From assembly GCF_046630445.1 (NCBI RefSeq), contig NC_092339.1, positions 59,976,501-60,040,500 of the forward strand: 64,000 nt of DNA. The letters run 5' to 3'. Positions 1-12,214 of this stretch are shown in pieces. Each line of letters starts with the position of its first letter. Position 1 is the stretch's first letter. The notes below the pieces were generated by a model. It was not told where the DNA came from, ran no database searches, and was given only the letters and a program-made list of their open reading frames with translations. Origin of the DNA: Rutidosis leptorrhynchoides (Eukaryota > Streptophyta > Magnoliopsida > Asterales > Asteraceae). The translations under genes and the position numbers were made by a program.

Positions 1-2055
1 TTTGGAAACCGAAAGTAAATAGGCTATTTGATTGCAAGTGTCGTTGTCCTAAACCCAAGGCAACTGTGGATGACACACCCACCTTTAACCATATCGTTAC
101 TATCATTGTTTATACCGCTCTATCAAAATCACTGATGTACAAAGTGTGAAGAATAAAGAAGTGATTCGCGTGATGTATTATATTATTTCAAGACTGTATT
201 GCTTGAGGACAAGCAACGCTCAAGTGTGGGGATATTGATAAGGCTAAAAAGGAACATATATTTCATAGCAAAATCCCCCAAGAAAGACAAGATTTTAGTT
301 GCAATTGTTCCATTTTCAAGTAATATTCGTTTATTTTAAATAAGTGCGAAGACAAAAGGCGAAAACGACGAATTGAAGACACAAAGGTCCAAAAAGCTCA
401 AAAGTACAAGATACAATCAAAAAGGTTCAAATTATTGATGAGGAACGTCTAAAAATGACAAGAGTACAAGTTACAAAATGCAAAGTACAAAATATAAAAT
501 TGTACGCAAGGACGTTCGAAAATCCGGAACCGGGACCAGAGTCAACTCTCAACGCTCGACGCAACGGTGTAAAAATTACGAGTCAACTATGCACAAGAAT
601 AAAATATAATATTTAAATAATTCATAATAAGAATAATATTAAATAATAAAAAGTTGTTAATTGAGCATAGTTCAGGGGTCATAAGTGAAAATTCAATTTC
701 TAAATTCGCCTATAAAAGGCTTTGTAATCGTAATGTAAAAACACACCTTTTTCTATCTTTTTCTTATTTATCAATATCAATTATCAATATCTATATTCTA
801 TATCTCTATCATAATGTTAACTTAATAAGATATAACAATAATCTTAATTTTAATTTTAAATTATGATAATAATAAGATTTATGATAGAGATCGTTTGAGT
901 GTGTAAGTCGAAATTCTGTCCGTGTAACGCTACGCTATTTTTAATCATTGTAAGTTATGTTCAACCTTTTTACATTAATGTATCGTAACTAAGTTATTAT
1001 TATGCTTATTTGAGCCGAAGTAATCGTAATGTTGGGCTAAAATATTAAGAAGGGGTTATTGAACTTTGGACCATAATTAAGGTTTGGGCAAAAGACCGAC
1101 ACTTGTGGAAATTGAACTATTGACTATTAATAGATGGGGGGTATTGTCTAATTGAGTGACAACTCATTGGAGTCTGTCGAACCTATCTTCAAATTAATTA
1201 ACCTAATAATTAATAATGATTATGGTTGTCCTATTTAGTGATGTTCATATGGAATCTGTTATAATCATTTAATTAATCAATTGGGTTGGGTAATTGATTA
1301 TTCATTCTGATCAAGTGGATGAATTAATATTCATAAACTAATTAAAACAGGGGTGGATTACATACAGTGATAACTGGTGTAATTGTTGACAGAAGTGATA
1401 ACTGCGTCACAGTTTAAATCCTTAATCAGTTGGAATATTTGACTTCGGGTATAAGGGTAATTTGACGAGGATACTCGCACTTTATTTTTATGACCGATGG
1501 ACTATTATGGACAAAAACCAGATAGACGTATCAAATAAACCAGGACAAAGGGCAATTAACCCATGGTAATAAATTAAAATCAACACGTCAAACATCATGA
1601 TTACGGAAGTTTAAATAAGCATAATTCTTTTATTGTATTTCTCATCGTATCTTTATTTACTGTCATTTTATTACTCGCAATTTTATTTACTGTCATTTTA
1701 TTTATTGTCATTATTTTACGCACTTTAATTATCGTCATTTATCTTTGCGCTTAAAATATAGAATCGACAAACCGGTCATTAAACGGTAAACCCCCCTTTT
1801 ATAATAATATTACTACTTAAATAATTATATATATTTTGTATAAATATAGTTTTTAAAAATATAGTAAGTATCACCAGCTCCCTGTGGAACGAACCGGACT
1901 TACTAAAAACTACACTACTCTACGATTAGGTACACTGCCTATAGTGTTGTAGCAAGGTTTAGGTATATCCCATCTGTAAATTAATAAAACTTGTGTCATA
2001 TTTTGTAGTATTTCCTAGTAAAAATAATACTATTTCGTACCCTCACGCTACATCA
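1..2055 (+). mobile_element. 3' end of an Athila-type Gypsy element (internal tail plus 3' LTR)
   Basis: Positions 1-235 are the end of an internal domain and 236-2055 an LTR. The text around positions 94-235 closely matches 55650-55789, which directly precedes the 3' LTR of the complete element in this window. This includes the shared stretch GAAGAATAAAGAAGTGATTC and the purine-rich end GTGTGGGGATATT. The LTR opens TGATAAGGCTAA and ends CTACATCA, as in the complete copy. The rest of the element lies outside the window, so wholeness cannot be judged. It appears to have inserted into the LINE remnant that begins immediately to its right. Confidence 0.85.
236..2055 (+). repeat. 3' LTR of the left Athila-type element
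   Basis: About 1.82 kb, bounded by TG and CA. A TATA-like CCTATAAAAGGC lies near 710. The U5 part (1875-1960) carries CCTGTGGAACGAACCGGAC and the TACACTGCCTATAGTGTTGT segment shared with LTRs at 40893, 55790 and (reversed) 31403. It is clearly diverged from those copies and lacks their GC-rich CTCCGCGA-type palindromes, so it belongs to another subfamily. Confidence 0.82.
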
Positions 2056-2701
2056 TCAACGACGGGTTGTTTTCCCAAACGTAGAATTGTGACCCGTTGC
2101 AAAGCTTTAAATTTGAAGCCCAAATGAAGGTCTTGAGTTTGATTTTGCGAACCAAAACCGAACGACACATAAATTTCCAATTGAAAATAAAGTCGTTTCT
2201 AGCCAACCACATTGCCCAAAAAGTTGCGGGACCTATTAACTTCCAAAACTTGGACGCTTTAATACCCATCCCGTGGAACCAATCTAAAGAGAAATCTTCT
2301 ATAGAACCCGGAATTACCCAAACCAACTTCCACCATGAAAAGAGATCCGACCAAACCTTGAACGTCCACTTACAATGCAACAAAAAATGATTGACCGTTT
2401 CGACTTCCTCCAAACACCAAACACACAAATTGGAATGAGACGAAGGCAAAATATGTCTCTTAATAAGAACATCATACACGGGTATACTATATCGAATAGC
2501 AAGCCAATGGAATAACATAACCTTAGACGGAACATTATTACCCCAAACGACTTTTGACCACGTTGGGGGATTAACCGAATTCGAGTAAGCAAGCATTCTA
2601 ACCGCATCTGAAACAGAGTAAACCCCATCCGGAGCAGCCGACCACAACAAACTGTCTTCCCTCATTAAGTTCAATTGTACAGGAGCTAATAAAAGGGCCA
2701 T
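2056..2701 (-). mobile_element. LINE fragment: C-terminal zf-RVT region of a reverse transcriptase ORF
   Basis: The minus strand reads about 215 residues with the pattern of the reverse-transcriptase zinc-binding domain that ends plant LINE ORF2 proteins. It shows an opening with DGVYSVSDAVRML, then WGNNVPSKVMLFHWLAI, then a Cys/His cluster (CVWC...VNHFLLHC) followed by a W-rich tail (FWAMWLARND). No reverse transcriptase core is present, so this is only the last part of the ORF. It is cut on its 3' side (left) by the Athila-type LTR and on its 5' side near 2701, where the reading frame loses similarity. It is a dead fragment. Confidence 0.78.
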
Positions 2702-2810
2702 TTCATTTGCTTTTAATGAATTGAAAAGAGACAGAATGTTTTTTTTAACTATATGCTTTTAATGAATCTATATCTGTTTATATGGGTGCACTTCAATTCC
2801 TAGCTTGAAA

Positions 2811-3017
2811 CTTTTTTTTTTTTTTTTTGGTTACTCAGGAACCCCCTACGAACGAATCTTTGACTCCCCCGCAGAGGGTAAACCTGGGGGAACGAGCCCG
2901 CTGAGTGCCAGACCCGCTACCGGTGAATTGTCTTTCGACATCCCTCCAGTCATCTCCCTTTTTGAACAAGCCGAGGCGGAACTCAAACTCGAACCCGGGT
3001 GGATGCTATCATGGGGA
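2811..3017 (-). mobile_element. SINE-like insertion, minus orientation
   Basis: A T tract at 2812-2828 is the poly(A) tail of a minus-strand insertion. The body is unusually GC-rich for the window and contains a B-box-like GGGTTCGAGTT (minus strand, near 2987-2998). Flanks match as an imperfect duplication: TAGCTTGAAA at 2801-2810 and TAGCTCGAAA at 3018-3027. A clear A box is not visible, so the 5' end may be truncated. It could also be a piece of a LINE 3' end. Confidence 0.55.
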
Positions 3018-3099
3018 TAGCTCGAAAGTAACTATTGTATTTAAACTAAAATCATAATTTAATTTAACAATCTCTTGAATAAAGCTAATACATACATAA

Positions 3100-3383
3100 T
3101 GTTTTTTTTAAGGCTAGGATTAAAATCAATGACGAGGGTTTTAACCGCTCACCCGATAATTTTCCACGCACACACGCCATTAGGAGGAAATCTAAACCGT
3201 AAACCATGAACCCGATCCATCAATCCAAATGGAAATGACGAGTTTTAATTCCTGAATGAAATCGGGTAAAACCCCCCAACGAGACTACTTTGGAAGCACG
3301 ATAGACAAGAATCGAATTCATGACATCTACCCGTCCAATACACAAGGTATTGGAGTGAATCACTTGGACACGAAAGCGAGTTC
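3100..3383 (-). mobile_element. tRNA-type SINE, minus orientation, 13-bp target-site duplication
   Basis: On the minus strand the element opens near 3383, shows a tRNA-like head (GTCCAAGTGATTCACTCC, then the B-box-like GAATTCGATTCTTG), a central body and an A-rich tail (the T run at 3102-3109). It is flanked by perfect 13-bp repeats AATACATACATAA at 3087-3099 and 3384-3396. Head with RNA polymerase III-like boxes, short length (284 bp), A tail and target duplication together define a SINE. Its body is unlike those of the SINEs at 2811 and 40862/57770. Confidence 0.8.
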
Positions 3384-3396
3384 AATACATACATAA

Positions 3397-5780
<2,384 letters not shown>

Positions 5781-5782
5781 CA

Positions 5783-5830
5783 CACTTTATATCCCATCAT
5801 TTCCCTCCATATCTTCTCTATACAAAACAC
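5783..5830 (+). promoter_or_regulatory. Probable core promoter of the bHLH gene
   Basis: A TATA-like CACTTTATATCCC lies near 5783-5793, followed by a pyrimidine-rich stretch (CCCTCCATATCTTCTCTATAC), about 85 bp before the start codon at 5874. The arrangement fits plant TATA plus Y-patch promoters. It is inferred from position and composition only. Confidence 0.4.
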
Positions 5831-5873
5831 ACAAAACATTCTTGATTTTTCATAATCTGTTAACCAACAACGA

Positions 5874-6530
5874 ATGTCGTCGTTAACATCGAATCTAGTC
5901 ACGAGTAACACCGAAAGATCACGTGATTCTTTGAAGCAAATCAAGAAGAAGAAAATGCAAAAACAATCTAGTAACGATAAGTATCAGAACACGCAAAACA
6001 GTAACAGCAACAGTAACAGCGACGATATAATGTCGTGGAAATCAGAAACCAGACAAGAGGTATACAGATTAAAACTTATGCAAGCTTTAAGCCAGGTTCG
6101 GCTCGGCTCAGAATCTGTCTCGGCTCGGCTTCGTGGACAAGCTGTTCGAGAAGCTGCTGATCGTGTTTTGGCAATGTCGTGTAAAGGACGGAGTCGATGG
6201 AGTCGTGCAATTCTTACAAACAAATATAAGAATAAATTTGTGAGGAGGAATTTGAGAAGCCGATTAAAGAAGCCGAGAGTCGATATTATGAAGTTGAAAT
6301 CGAATAATTTAGATCGAAAAGGACGCGATCTAGGACGGTTAGTTCCTGGTTGCCGGAAAGTTTCATTGCCTGTTGTGTTGGAAGAAGCTAGTGATTATAT
6401 TGCTGCACTTGAAATGCAAGTTAAGGCCATGGCTGATCTAGCCGAGTTTTTCTCGAGCCGCTTTGATTCTGGCTCCGGAGCTCTGAATGTAAGTCGTCTT
6501 AATATTAGCCAGCCACCACCGAGATCTTGA
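5874..6530 (+). CDS. Atypical bHLH transcription factor (bHLH147/148/149, AIF-like group)
   Basis: This intronless frame of 218 residues has a Ser/Asn-rich N-terminus (residues 41-49), then SWKSETRQEVYRLKLMQAL (54-72), a segment RGQAVREAADRVLAMSCKGR (87-106) rich in basic residues, and a second-helix-like block. That block runs GRLVPGCRKVSLPVVLEEAS through DYIAALEMQVKAMADLAEFF (154-193). This order is typical of the plant atypical bHLH proteins around Arabidopsis bHLH147-150 and the ATBS1-interacting factors. These lack a normal DNA-contacting basic region and work mainly by dimerising with other HLH proteins in growth and brassinosteroid control. The nuclear role follows from the family. Start 5874 is the first ATG of the frame, and a TATA-like site lies 85 bp upstream. 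The stop at 6528-6530 is followed by AATAATAAAATAG, a plausible polyadenylation region. The exact paralogue cannot be named without alignment. Confidence 0.85.
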   Translation: MSSLTSNLVTSNTERSRDSLKQIKKKKMQKQSSNDKYQNTQNSNSNSNSDDIMSWKSETRQEVYRLKLMQALSQVRLGSESVSARLRGQAVREAADRVLAMSCKGRSRWSRAILTNKYKNKFVRRNLRSRLKKPRVDIMKLKSNNLDRKGRDLGRLVPGCRKVSLPVVLEEASDYIAALEMQVKAMADLAEFFSSRFDSGSGALNVSRLNISQPPPRS

Positions 6531-6714
6531 TTTTGTGTTTGTCTTTTACTTAGTGATTGTCTGATTGGTATTAATAATAAAATAGTAGTGTAGTAATTGT
6601 TTCTAGTTATAAATTTGTTTTTATATATATTCGAGTTATTTCTTAGAATACGATGTATTAATGTAGTCGTGTAGGTTATTCTATTGCTATGACTAAAGTC
6701 AACAATAACGCAAG

Positions 6715-7045
6715 GCGGAACTTGAACCCGGATACAGATGGGGCAGGTGTAAAAATTTAATAAATTTTTCATTGTCAGCACAGGTAAATACAAAAAAAAA
6801 AAAAAAAAAAAAAAACCTTATCTTTTAGTAAAAAAAAAAAAAAAAAAAAAATTAGTGTAAAATTTTTTCGTTGTTAAATCCAGACCTTCTATAATCCTTG
6901 TATTCATGTAAATTGCGTTTGCATTTTTAGGCTTCTTGTATAGTTTTCGTCTGCCCAAATTGCTACTCTGGTGGGCTGTTGATCCTTTGTACATATCCCT
7001 CTTGGTTGTTAATATATATGTTTGCTTGCTTTAAAAAAAAAAAAA
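6715..7045 (+). mobile_element. Short 5'-truncated non-LTR insertion with poly(A) tail
   Basis: A 14-bp direct repeat AACAATAACGCAAG is present at 6701-6714 and 7046-7059. The DNA between ends in an A tract (7033-7046) preceded by GTTGTTAATATATATG and TTTGCTTGCTTT, the style of a plant LINE 3' end. It also holds internal A runs near 6790-6812 and 6831-6850. Target duplication plus A tail shows target-primed reverse transcription. No ORF remains. It lies about 185 bp beyond the bHLH stop codon. Confidence 0.72.
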
Positions 7046-7059
7046 AACAATAACGCAAG

Positions 7060-7298
7060 TATAAAAATTTTAAATTTGGAATCTTTTTCATATTCATTAT
7101 TTTTATGGTGTTATGAAATAGTATTATAGTAACATGCGTTTTCGGATGGTAAAGAAAGGTTGTAAATGATCATAAGGTATCCTAAATAACTTGGGCTAAA
7201 AAAATATCATCCGTTTGCCATTTTATTAAAATTATGATAGGATAAATGGACAACGTCCGAAATTTGCATACTCAAGGACATAAGATAATTTGTGGGCC

Positions 7299-7333
<35 letters not shown>
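7060..7333. other. AT-rich spacer ending in a long T tract
   Basis: No gene is seen. The spacer ends in about 34 consecutive T (7300-7333) that directly abuts the left end of the Mutator-like element. Because T residues also follow its right end (22870-22876), any target duplication is hidden in the homopolymer. Confidence 0.7.
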
Positions 7334-7334
<1 letters not shown>

Positions 7335-7660
7335 GGGATTATAGCCAAAATGCCCATTCCCAGCAAGTTTCTTGCGCTGGAGCCAAAAAAAAAAAAAAAA
7401 TTTTGCCAGGTTGCCCTCGCAAGACGCAAGGTGCCTTGCGAGTTGCCCTCGCAAGGCGCAAGCTTGCGTCCTTGCGTCTTGCGAACTTGCGACCTTATCT
7501 GATCAGAAATACGATTTTGTGGATAAGATTTCGTCAGATATCCTAGATTTTTACGGATAATATTTTGTCCCTATATATAGATTGACCTTGAGACTTTGAA
7601 ATCACAGTCTCATAAAAATTTCAAAAGTTTTCAATGCAGAGCTTATACCCACGTTAAGGT
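7334..7660 (+). repeat. Left terminal inverted repeat of the MULE
   Basis: Similarity to the reverse complement of 22869-22775 plus 13311-13108 runs from GGGGATTATAG through a GC-rich block of CGCAAG/CTTGCG words (7420-7490), a TATA region and the shared ACAGTCTCATAAAAATT, to AAGGTACTA near 7657-7665. The outer ~180 bp are nearly identical between the two ends and the inner part is more diverged. Confidence 0.85.
7572..7579 (+). promoter_or_regulatory. TATA box in the left MULE terminal repeat
   Basis: TATATATA inside CCCTATATATAGATTGACC sits about 205 bp before the transposase start. The matching place in the right terminal repeat (minus strand, 13191-13199) reads CTATTTATA in the same context. 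Both ends therefore appear to carry inward-facing promoters. Confidence 0.55.
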
Positions 7661-7781
7661 ACTATTTTAACCATTTTTTCACTAATTTTTGTCATTATGA
7701 ATTGTGTTAATGATGATAAATTTGTTGTTAATATATGTTGTGGGTTTTTTTTTTTAGTACATTAACAACATACCCATATAT

Positions 7782-10424
7782 ATGCCACGAGATTGTTTTA
7801 GAATTCGGTTAAAACTCCCAATTTCGCCCGTAAAACCAATGAATCGGAGAATATTGTTAAAAAATGTTCTTAAAAAGATTGACTTCCCACCCAATGCAGC
7901 TGTTTCAATGAGATACATTTTTAATAATCAAGTTTTTGATATTACTGATGATGATGAAGACTTTCAAGATGGTCCTATTGATATTTATATTGTCGATAGA
8001 GTAATAATGCATCAGCCACAATGAAATCCAGAAACAAAATACTCGACAAACCTGCCACTACTACAACAAAACCAAGAAAAAGAGGTACCAAAAAAACTAA
8101 AATCACCAAAACCACCAAAACACCAACCACAACAATTCTTACTACAACATGATACCGAAGAAAACCTCGCAAGTAACAATTTGGAAGTGGAAGAACCTGA
8201 ATTTCCACTTCCAAACACAGAAGAGTTTGATTTGCATAATTATGGTCTTGAAAACGTATGTAAAATTAAAGAATTAGACCACCCGTTTGAGGTACCTCTT
8301 GTCGAAGATAGTAATTCAGATGGAGGAAAAGACGGAGACGCAGAATTCCAATATGAAGAAGAAAAGCAAGATCCGTTCTGGAATATGCCAACTCTTTTGA
8401 GTCAGCATGAGGAAGAGCGCGAACAGACGACTGAAATACCAACCACGTATAGGGTGTCAGATTTAATTAAAGTCCGTCAAACTTTCTTGAACAAAGAAGA
8501 GTTTATAAACACCCTATTTACAAAATGTCTTGAAGAAAACTTCCAAATAAAGCCTGTAAAGTCAGACAATCTCGATACACCGCTAAATGTGTGTTGCCAA
8601 ACTGTGAGTGGAAATGTAGTGCTTACAGAATACGATTCACTGAAAACTTTATGGTAAAGAAACTGCATGACGTACACACATGCTCACGCACACTAATTAT
8701 GGAAAACAATAAACATGCAACCAAAAAGGTGTTGGGTAGTATGCTTGTGGATTCATTCAAATCTGCAAACCGGGAATATAAAGCAAACGATATACGTGCG
8801 GATATAGGCATCCGATTCGGTGTCAGCATATCTTACAATCAAGCATGGAGACCCAAATTTCATACATTACAGATGCTTCGTGGGAGTAGTGAAAAGTCGT
8901 ACCAAATGCTTCCAATTTACCTACATAACATTAAGATTCACAACCCCGGAAGCGTAACGAATTTGATCACAGACAAAGAAAATAGATTTCTGATGTGTTA
9001 TTATTCCCTTGGCGTAGTTGTAAGTATCACTATTACCATTTAATAAAAAATTTAATGTTTGCGTTCCTTGCGTATCGATTAAAAAATTAAAAACATATTT
9101 GTTTTAACATTGTTCATTCCTGCAGATTCAATCATTTGTTCAACATTGTCGCCCGAAAATCATCGTCGATGGAGCGCATTTGAAGGCAGGATATTTGGGT
9201 ACGAATTTAGTTGCTGTTGCGATGGATGGCAATAATGGAATTTTGCCATTGGCTTATGGAATTGCTGGCGGCGAGACAAACGAGTCTTTGGATTGGTTTT
9301 TGGGCAACCTACGAGACCATTTGATGACTTGGGGAATGGGTGATCGTATGTCAGAGCTTACTTTTATTTCGGATCGAGGTTTGTCAATAGCACATGGTGT
9401 TTCAACCGTGTTCCCCGAAGCGTTTCACTGTTTCTGCGCTCGTCATTTGTTTGCAAGCATTAAAAGTAAATCCAACAAATTCAAATATTTTGAATGGCAT
9501 TATTGGAAAATGGTCAAAGCTTATCGTGCGTCGGATTTTGAGGATCATCTTAATGTATTTAGAAGAAGATTGAAAGCGTCTTACAAAATTTTAAGTGATG
9601 TCGGGTTCCACAAATGGTCTAGAAGTAGAGCGGAACATGTTAGGTATTCATACATTACTAGCAACAGTGTAGAGTCTGTTAATGCACTATCCGTACATGC
9701 TCGAAAACTACCTGTTTTCATACAAGATTGGTATTTCAAACATCGCAACCAATCGGTTAGTCTTACTTCAACTGTTACTCCATATGCTGAACATAAACTA
9801 GCTAAGAGGACGAAAAAGTCAAGAAGATGGCAAGCAATTCCATCGACAAACAATCTAGTAGAAGTGCGCGATGGACGAAAAAATGGCCTTGTTAATCTAG
9901 CAGATAAAGTTTGTTCATGTGGGCAGTGGCAGGGATCAGGCATACCTTGCGGACATGTTATTGCAGCAGCACGACTGTTTGGAGTAGCTGATGTTACTCA
10001 ATTTGTATCTCATTGGTTCACGACAATAACTTATATAAGTACGTATATGGAATACATCCTTCCTTTGCCCCATCGGTCTGAATGGTCGGATCCGGGGCCC
10101 AACGTCCTACCAATTGTAAACCCTCCCATTAAGCCGAAAAGAGCTCCCGGACGCCCAAAATCAACAAAACGTCATCCGTCAACGGGTGAAGACACTGAAA
10201 AAACAGTAAGAACATGTACTCGTTGCAAAGAACCAGGTCATGGTAGGGATACGTGCAAATCTTCAGTTGATCGAACTGGTGAACCAACCACGAAAAGGGT
10301 AGTAAAAACATCGGCCTCAACTTCAAAGTCGATAAAGGGTAAGGAGAAACTCATTGACAAAGAAGCGTTTCATGCTTATCAGTCTCAGTTTTATGCAACG
10401 TGCAATCTAGCGAGCGATAATTAG
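7782..10424 (+). pseudogene. MULE transposase gene (two exons, broken)
   Basis: Exon 1 (7782-9019) encodes an acidic, low-complexity N-terminus and then a MuDR-type N-terminal DNA-binding domain (PNCEWKC...HDVHTCSR, then DIRADIGIRFGVSISYNQAW). A GTAAGT donor at 9020 and a TGCAG acceptor before 9126 bound a 106-bp intron. Exon 2 (9126-10424) encodes the catalytic domain with IIVDGAHLK (first Asp), FISDRGLSIAHGV (second Asp) and SVESVNALS (probable Glu). It is followed by a SWIM zinc finger (CSCGQWQGSGIPCGH) and a CCHC knuckle (CTRCKEPGHGRDTC), in the family's usual order. Exon 1 carries one in-frame TGA (8022-8024) and an apparent 1-bp frameshift near 8570, while exon 2 is open. The enzyme would cut and join element ends in the nucleus. 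This copy is probably inactive unless the breaks are assembly errors. Confidence 0.85.
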
Positions 10425-10590
10425 TAAACCAATCTCCAAGTTTCTGTTTATTTTCTTTTCCTATTGTATTTTTTTTATGTCATATCGATGGTTGTAATAA
10501 ATTCTCGAAGTTTATCTATGTTATGTGTGATAATCTATATTTTGGTTTATCTATGCTATCATTAAACCTTGAGTCCAACCATGTACAGAT

Positions 10591-10780
10591 ACGCAAGGTC
10601 TCAAGATAGACCTTGCGACCTCATTAACACGTACGCAAGGTCGCAAGATAGACCGTGCGACTTCATTAACACATACGCAAGGGAGCAAGATAGACCTTGC
10701 GACTTCATTAACACATACGCAAGGTCGCAAGATAGACCTTGCGACCAAATCAACACATACGCAAGGTCGCAAGATAGTCC
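10591..10780. repeat. 42-bp tandem hairpin repeat, about 4.5 units
   Basis: Each unit opens ACGCAAGGTCGCAAGATAGA and continues with CCTTGCGAC plus a short ATTAACACAT spacer. Within a unit, GCAAGGTC and GACCTTGC are inverted, so each can fold as a hairpin. The words are those of the MULE terminal repeats. The array lies between the ends of the two convergent MULE genes. Confidence 0.85.
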
Positions 10781-10935
10781 ATATTTCTTTCAAACCCTCT
10801 ACTCTGCTACTCTTACAGTCTATTCTTTCCAACCTACTAGTAAGTACTTGTATCATATAATTACAACCTTCAAAATAGCAGAATTTCATAAAACAACAAG
10901 TTCAACAACACATATACATATCAACAAGGGTACAA

Positions 10936-11433
10936 TCATACAACCTGTGCAGCCTTTTTAGCATCCTTTATCGCATCTTTTTCCTCTGGTGGTGGCGGTA
11001 GTGTATCAAAATGTGTACAGAAGAATGTCCTTTCCATTCTGTTCCTATATTCCTGTGCAGCCTTTTTTGGATCTCCAATGTCATCAAGCCCCTCCTGTGC
11101 AAACACCAGTCTCTCCATATGGATGCACACCCAAACACCACAGTCACCGGTTTCGCCTGCCTGCACTGGCACATTACGCCCAGTTTCAATCATCAACTCT
11201 ATACTCTCATTGTTTTGGTAGTAATCTTCAAGCTATGATTCTGGTGTCTTGTTATAGTTGTCAATCGCGTGCAAGTAGACGGGCAAGTTTTCACACAACA
11301 TTGTGACAACATGTTGTAGCTGTTCACTTGCAAGACCGGGTAAACTGTCGTACACATAAACTTTCATTTCTTCTAACTTTAATGATAGCAGCAAGAAATG
11401 TTCTGGTTGTCTAAAGTGTACTGGGATCAAGAT
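10936..11433 (-). pseudogene. Ulp1-like cysteine protease domain, C-terminal exon, in the MULE
   Basis: On the minus strand a GTTTCAG acceptor precedes 11433. The exon reads ILIPVHFRQPEHFLLLSLKL, then KVYVYDSLPG, then a spacer, then GDCGVWVCIHMERL. These are the His (PEHF), Asp (YDSL) and Cys (DCGVW) positions of the C48/Ulp1 SUMO-protease fold, in order. One in-frame TAG lies in the spacer near 11231-11233. A likely preceding exon ends at 11711 in WSSCDQ before GTAAAC. Such Ulp1-like genes are known passengers of Kaonashi-type MULEs. Their role in transposition is unproven, and SUMO processing is only the ancestral function. Confidence 0.75.
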
Positions 11434-11467
11434 CTGAAACAGAAAGAATATTTAGTCAGAAAACCAT

Positions 11468-11640
11468 CCATACGCAAGGACGCAAAAAGAACCTTGCGTC
11501 CAAATTACACGAAGACGCAAGGTCGCAATACTTACCTTGCGTCCAAGAACATTACGAGACGCAAGGTCGCAAGACTAACCTTACGTCCAAGTACATTTGC
11601 AGACGCAAGGTCGCAATATGTACCTTGCGCCTGTTCCAGT
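11468..11640. repeat. 43-44-bp tandem hairpin repeat in the Ulp1-gene intron
   Basis: Four units of the type GACGCAAGGTCGCAATACTT followed by ACCTTGCGTCC lie between the probable Ulp1 exons. GGACGCAAGG and CCTTGCGTCC are inverted within a unit. The spacers differ from those of the 42-bp array at 10591, but the hairpin arms are nearly the same. A further cluster of CGCAAG/CTTGCG words lies at 11797-11882. Confidence 0.85.
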
Positions 11641-12214
11641 TTACAAAAAACATCACTACCATTTTGCTTACTAATTATAAACAACACCAGATTGATAATT
11701 AGAATGTTTACCTGATCACATGAAGACCAAGCTGGATACATTTACCATCCCCAAGAGCAATTATATACGTGTAATTTGGTTCCCTAATTTGGTTCCCGCA
11801 AGACGCAAAGACGCAAGCACGCAAGATCCAAAAACTTTGCGTCTTGCGTCTAGTCGCAAGGTGTGATTTGCGTCTTTGCGTATGGTATGCTTAATTTTTT
11901 ATGTTGCTTCTGTTTGAGTTTTTTTTATTTGTTTAACTTCTGTTAATGTGTATGTCCATCTATAAAATTTTTTGGTACTCAATTAAATTTGAGTTTTTTT
12001 TATTTGTTACTGCTTAAGTGTAAGTTTATAAAAGTTATTGACCAAATTACTCCCGTCGTCCTTGAACTTGTACTGAAATTAAAATGACCAATAAAACTGA
12101 TAGGCTAAAATTAAAATACCATTTCATTAACCAGAATGACATACTACAAACACACAAACTAAGTAGTACAAAAGGCCCTACGACCTAATTTATTACATGA
12201 TCAACCAAGATTAA

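Noticed and set aside
7300-7333. T tract as the MULE's target duplication
   Set aside because: T runs flank both ends but differ in length, so a 9-bp duplication can be neither shown nor excluded.
10551-10961. Repetitive frames (both strands) over the 42-bp array
   Set aside because: Periodicity of the DNA repeat explains them, and there is no independent coding evidence.
10591-11640. CRISPR-like regular repeats
   Set aside because: This is eukaryotic DNA. Spacers are themselves repeated, and the units are hairpin words of the MULE termini.
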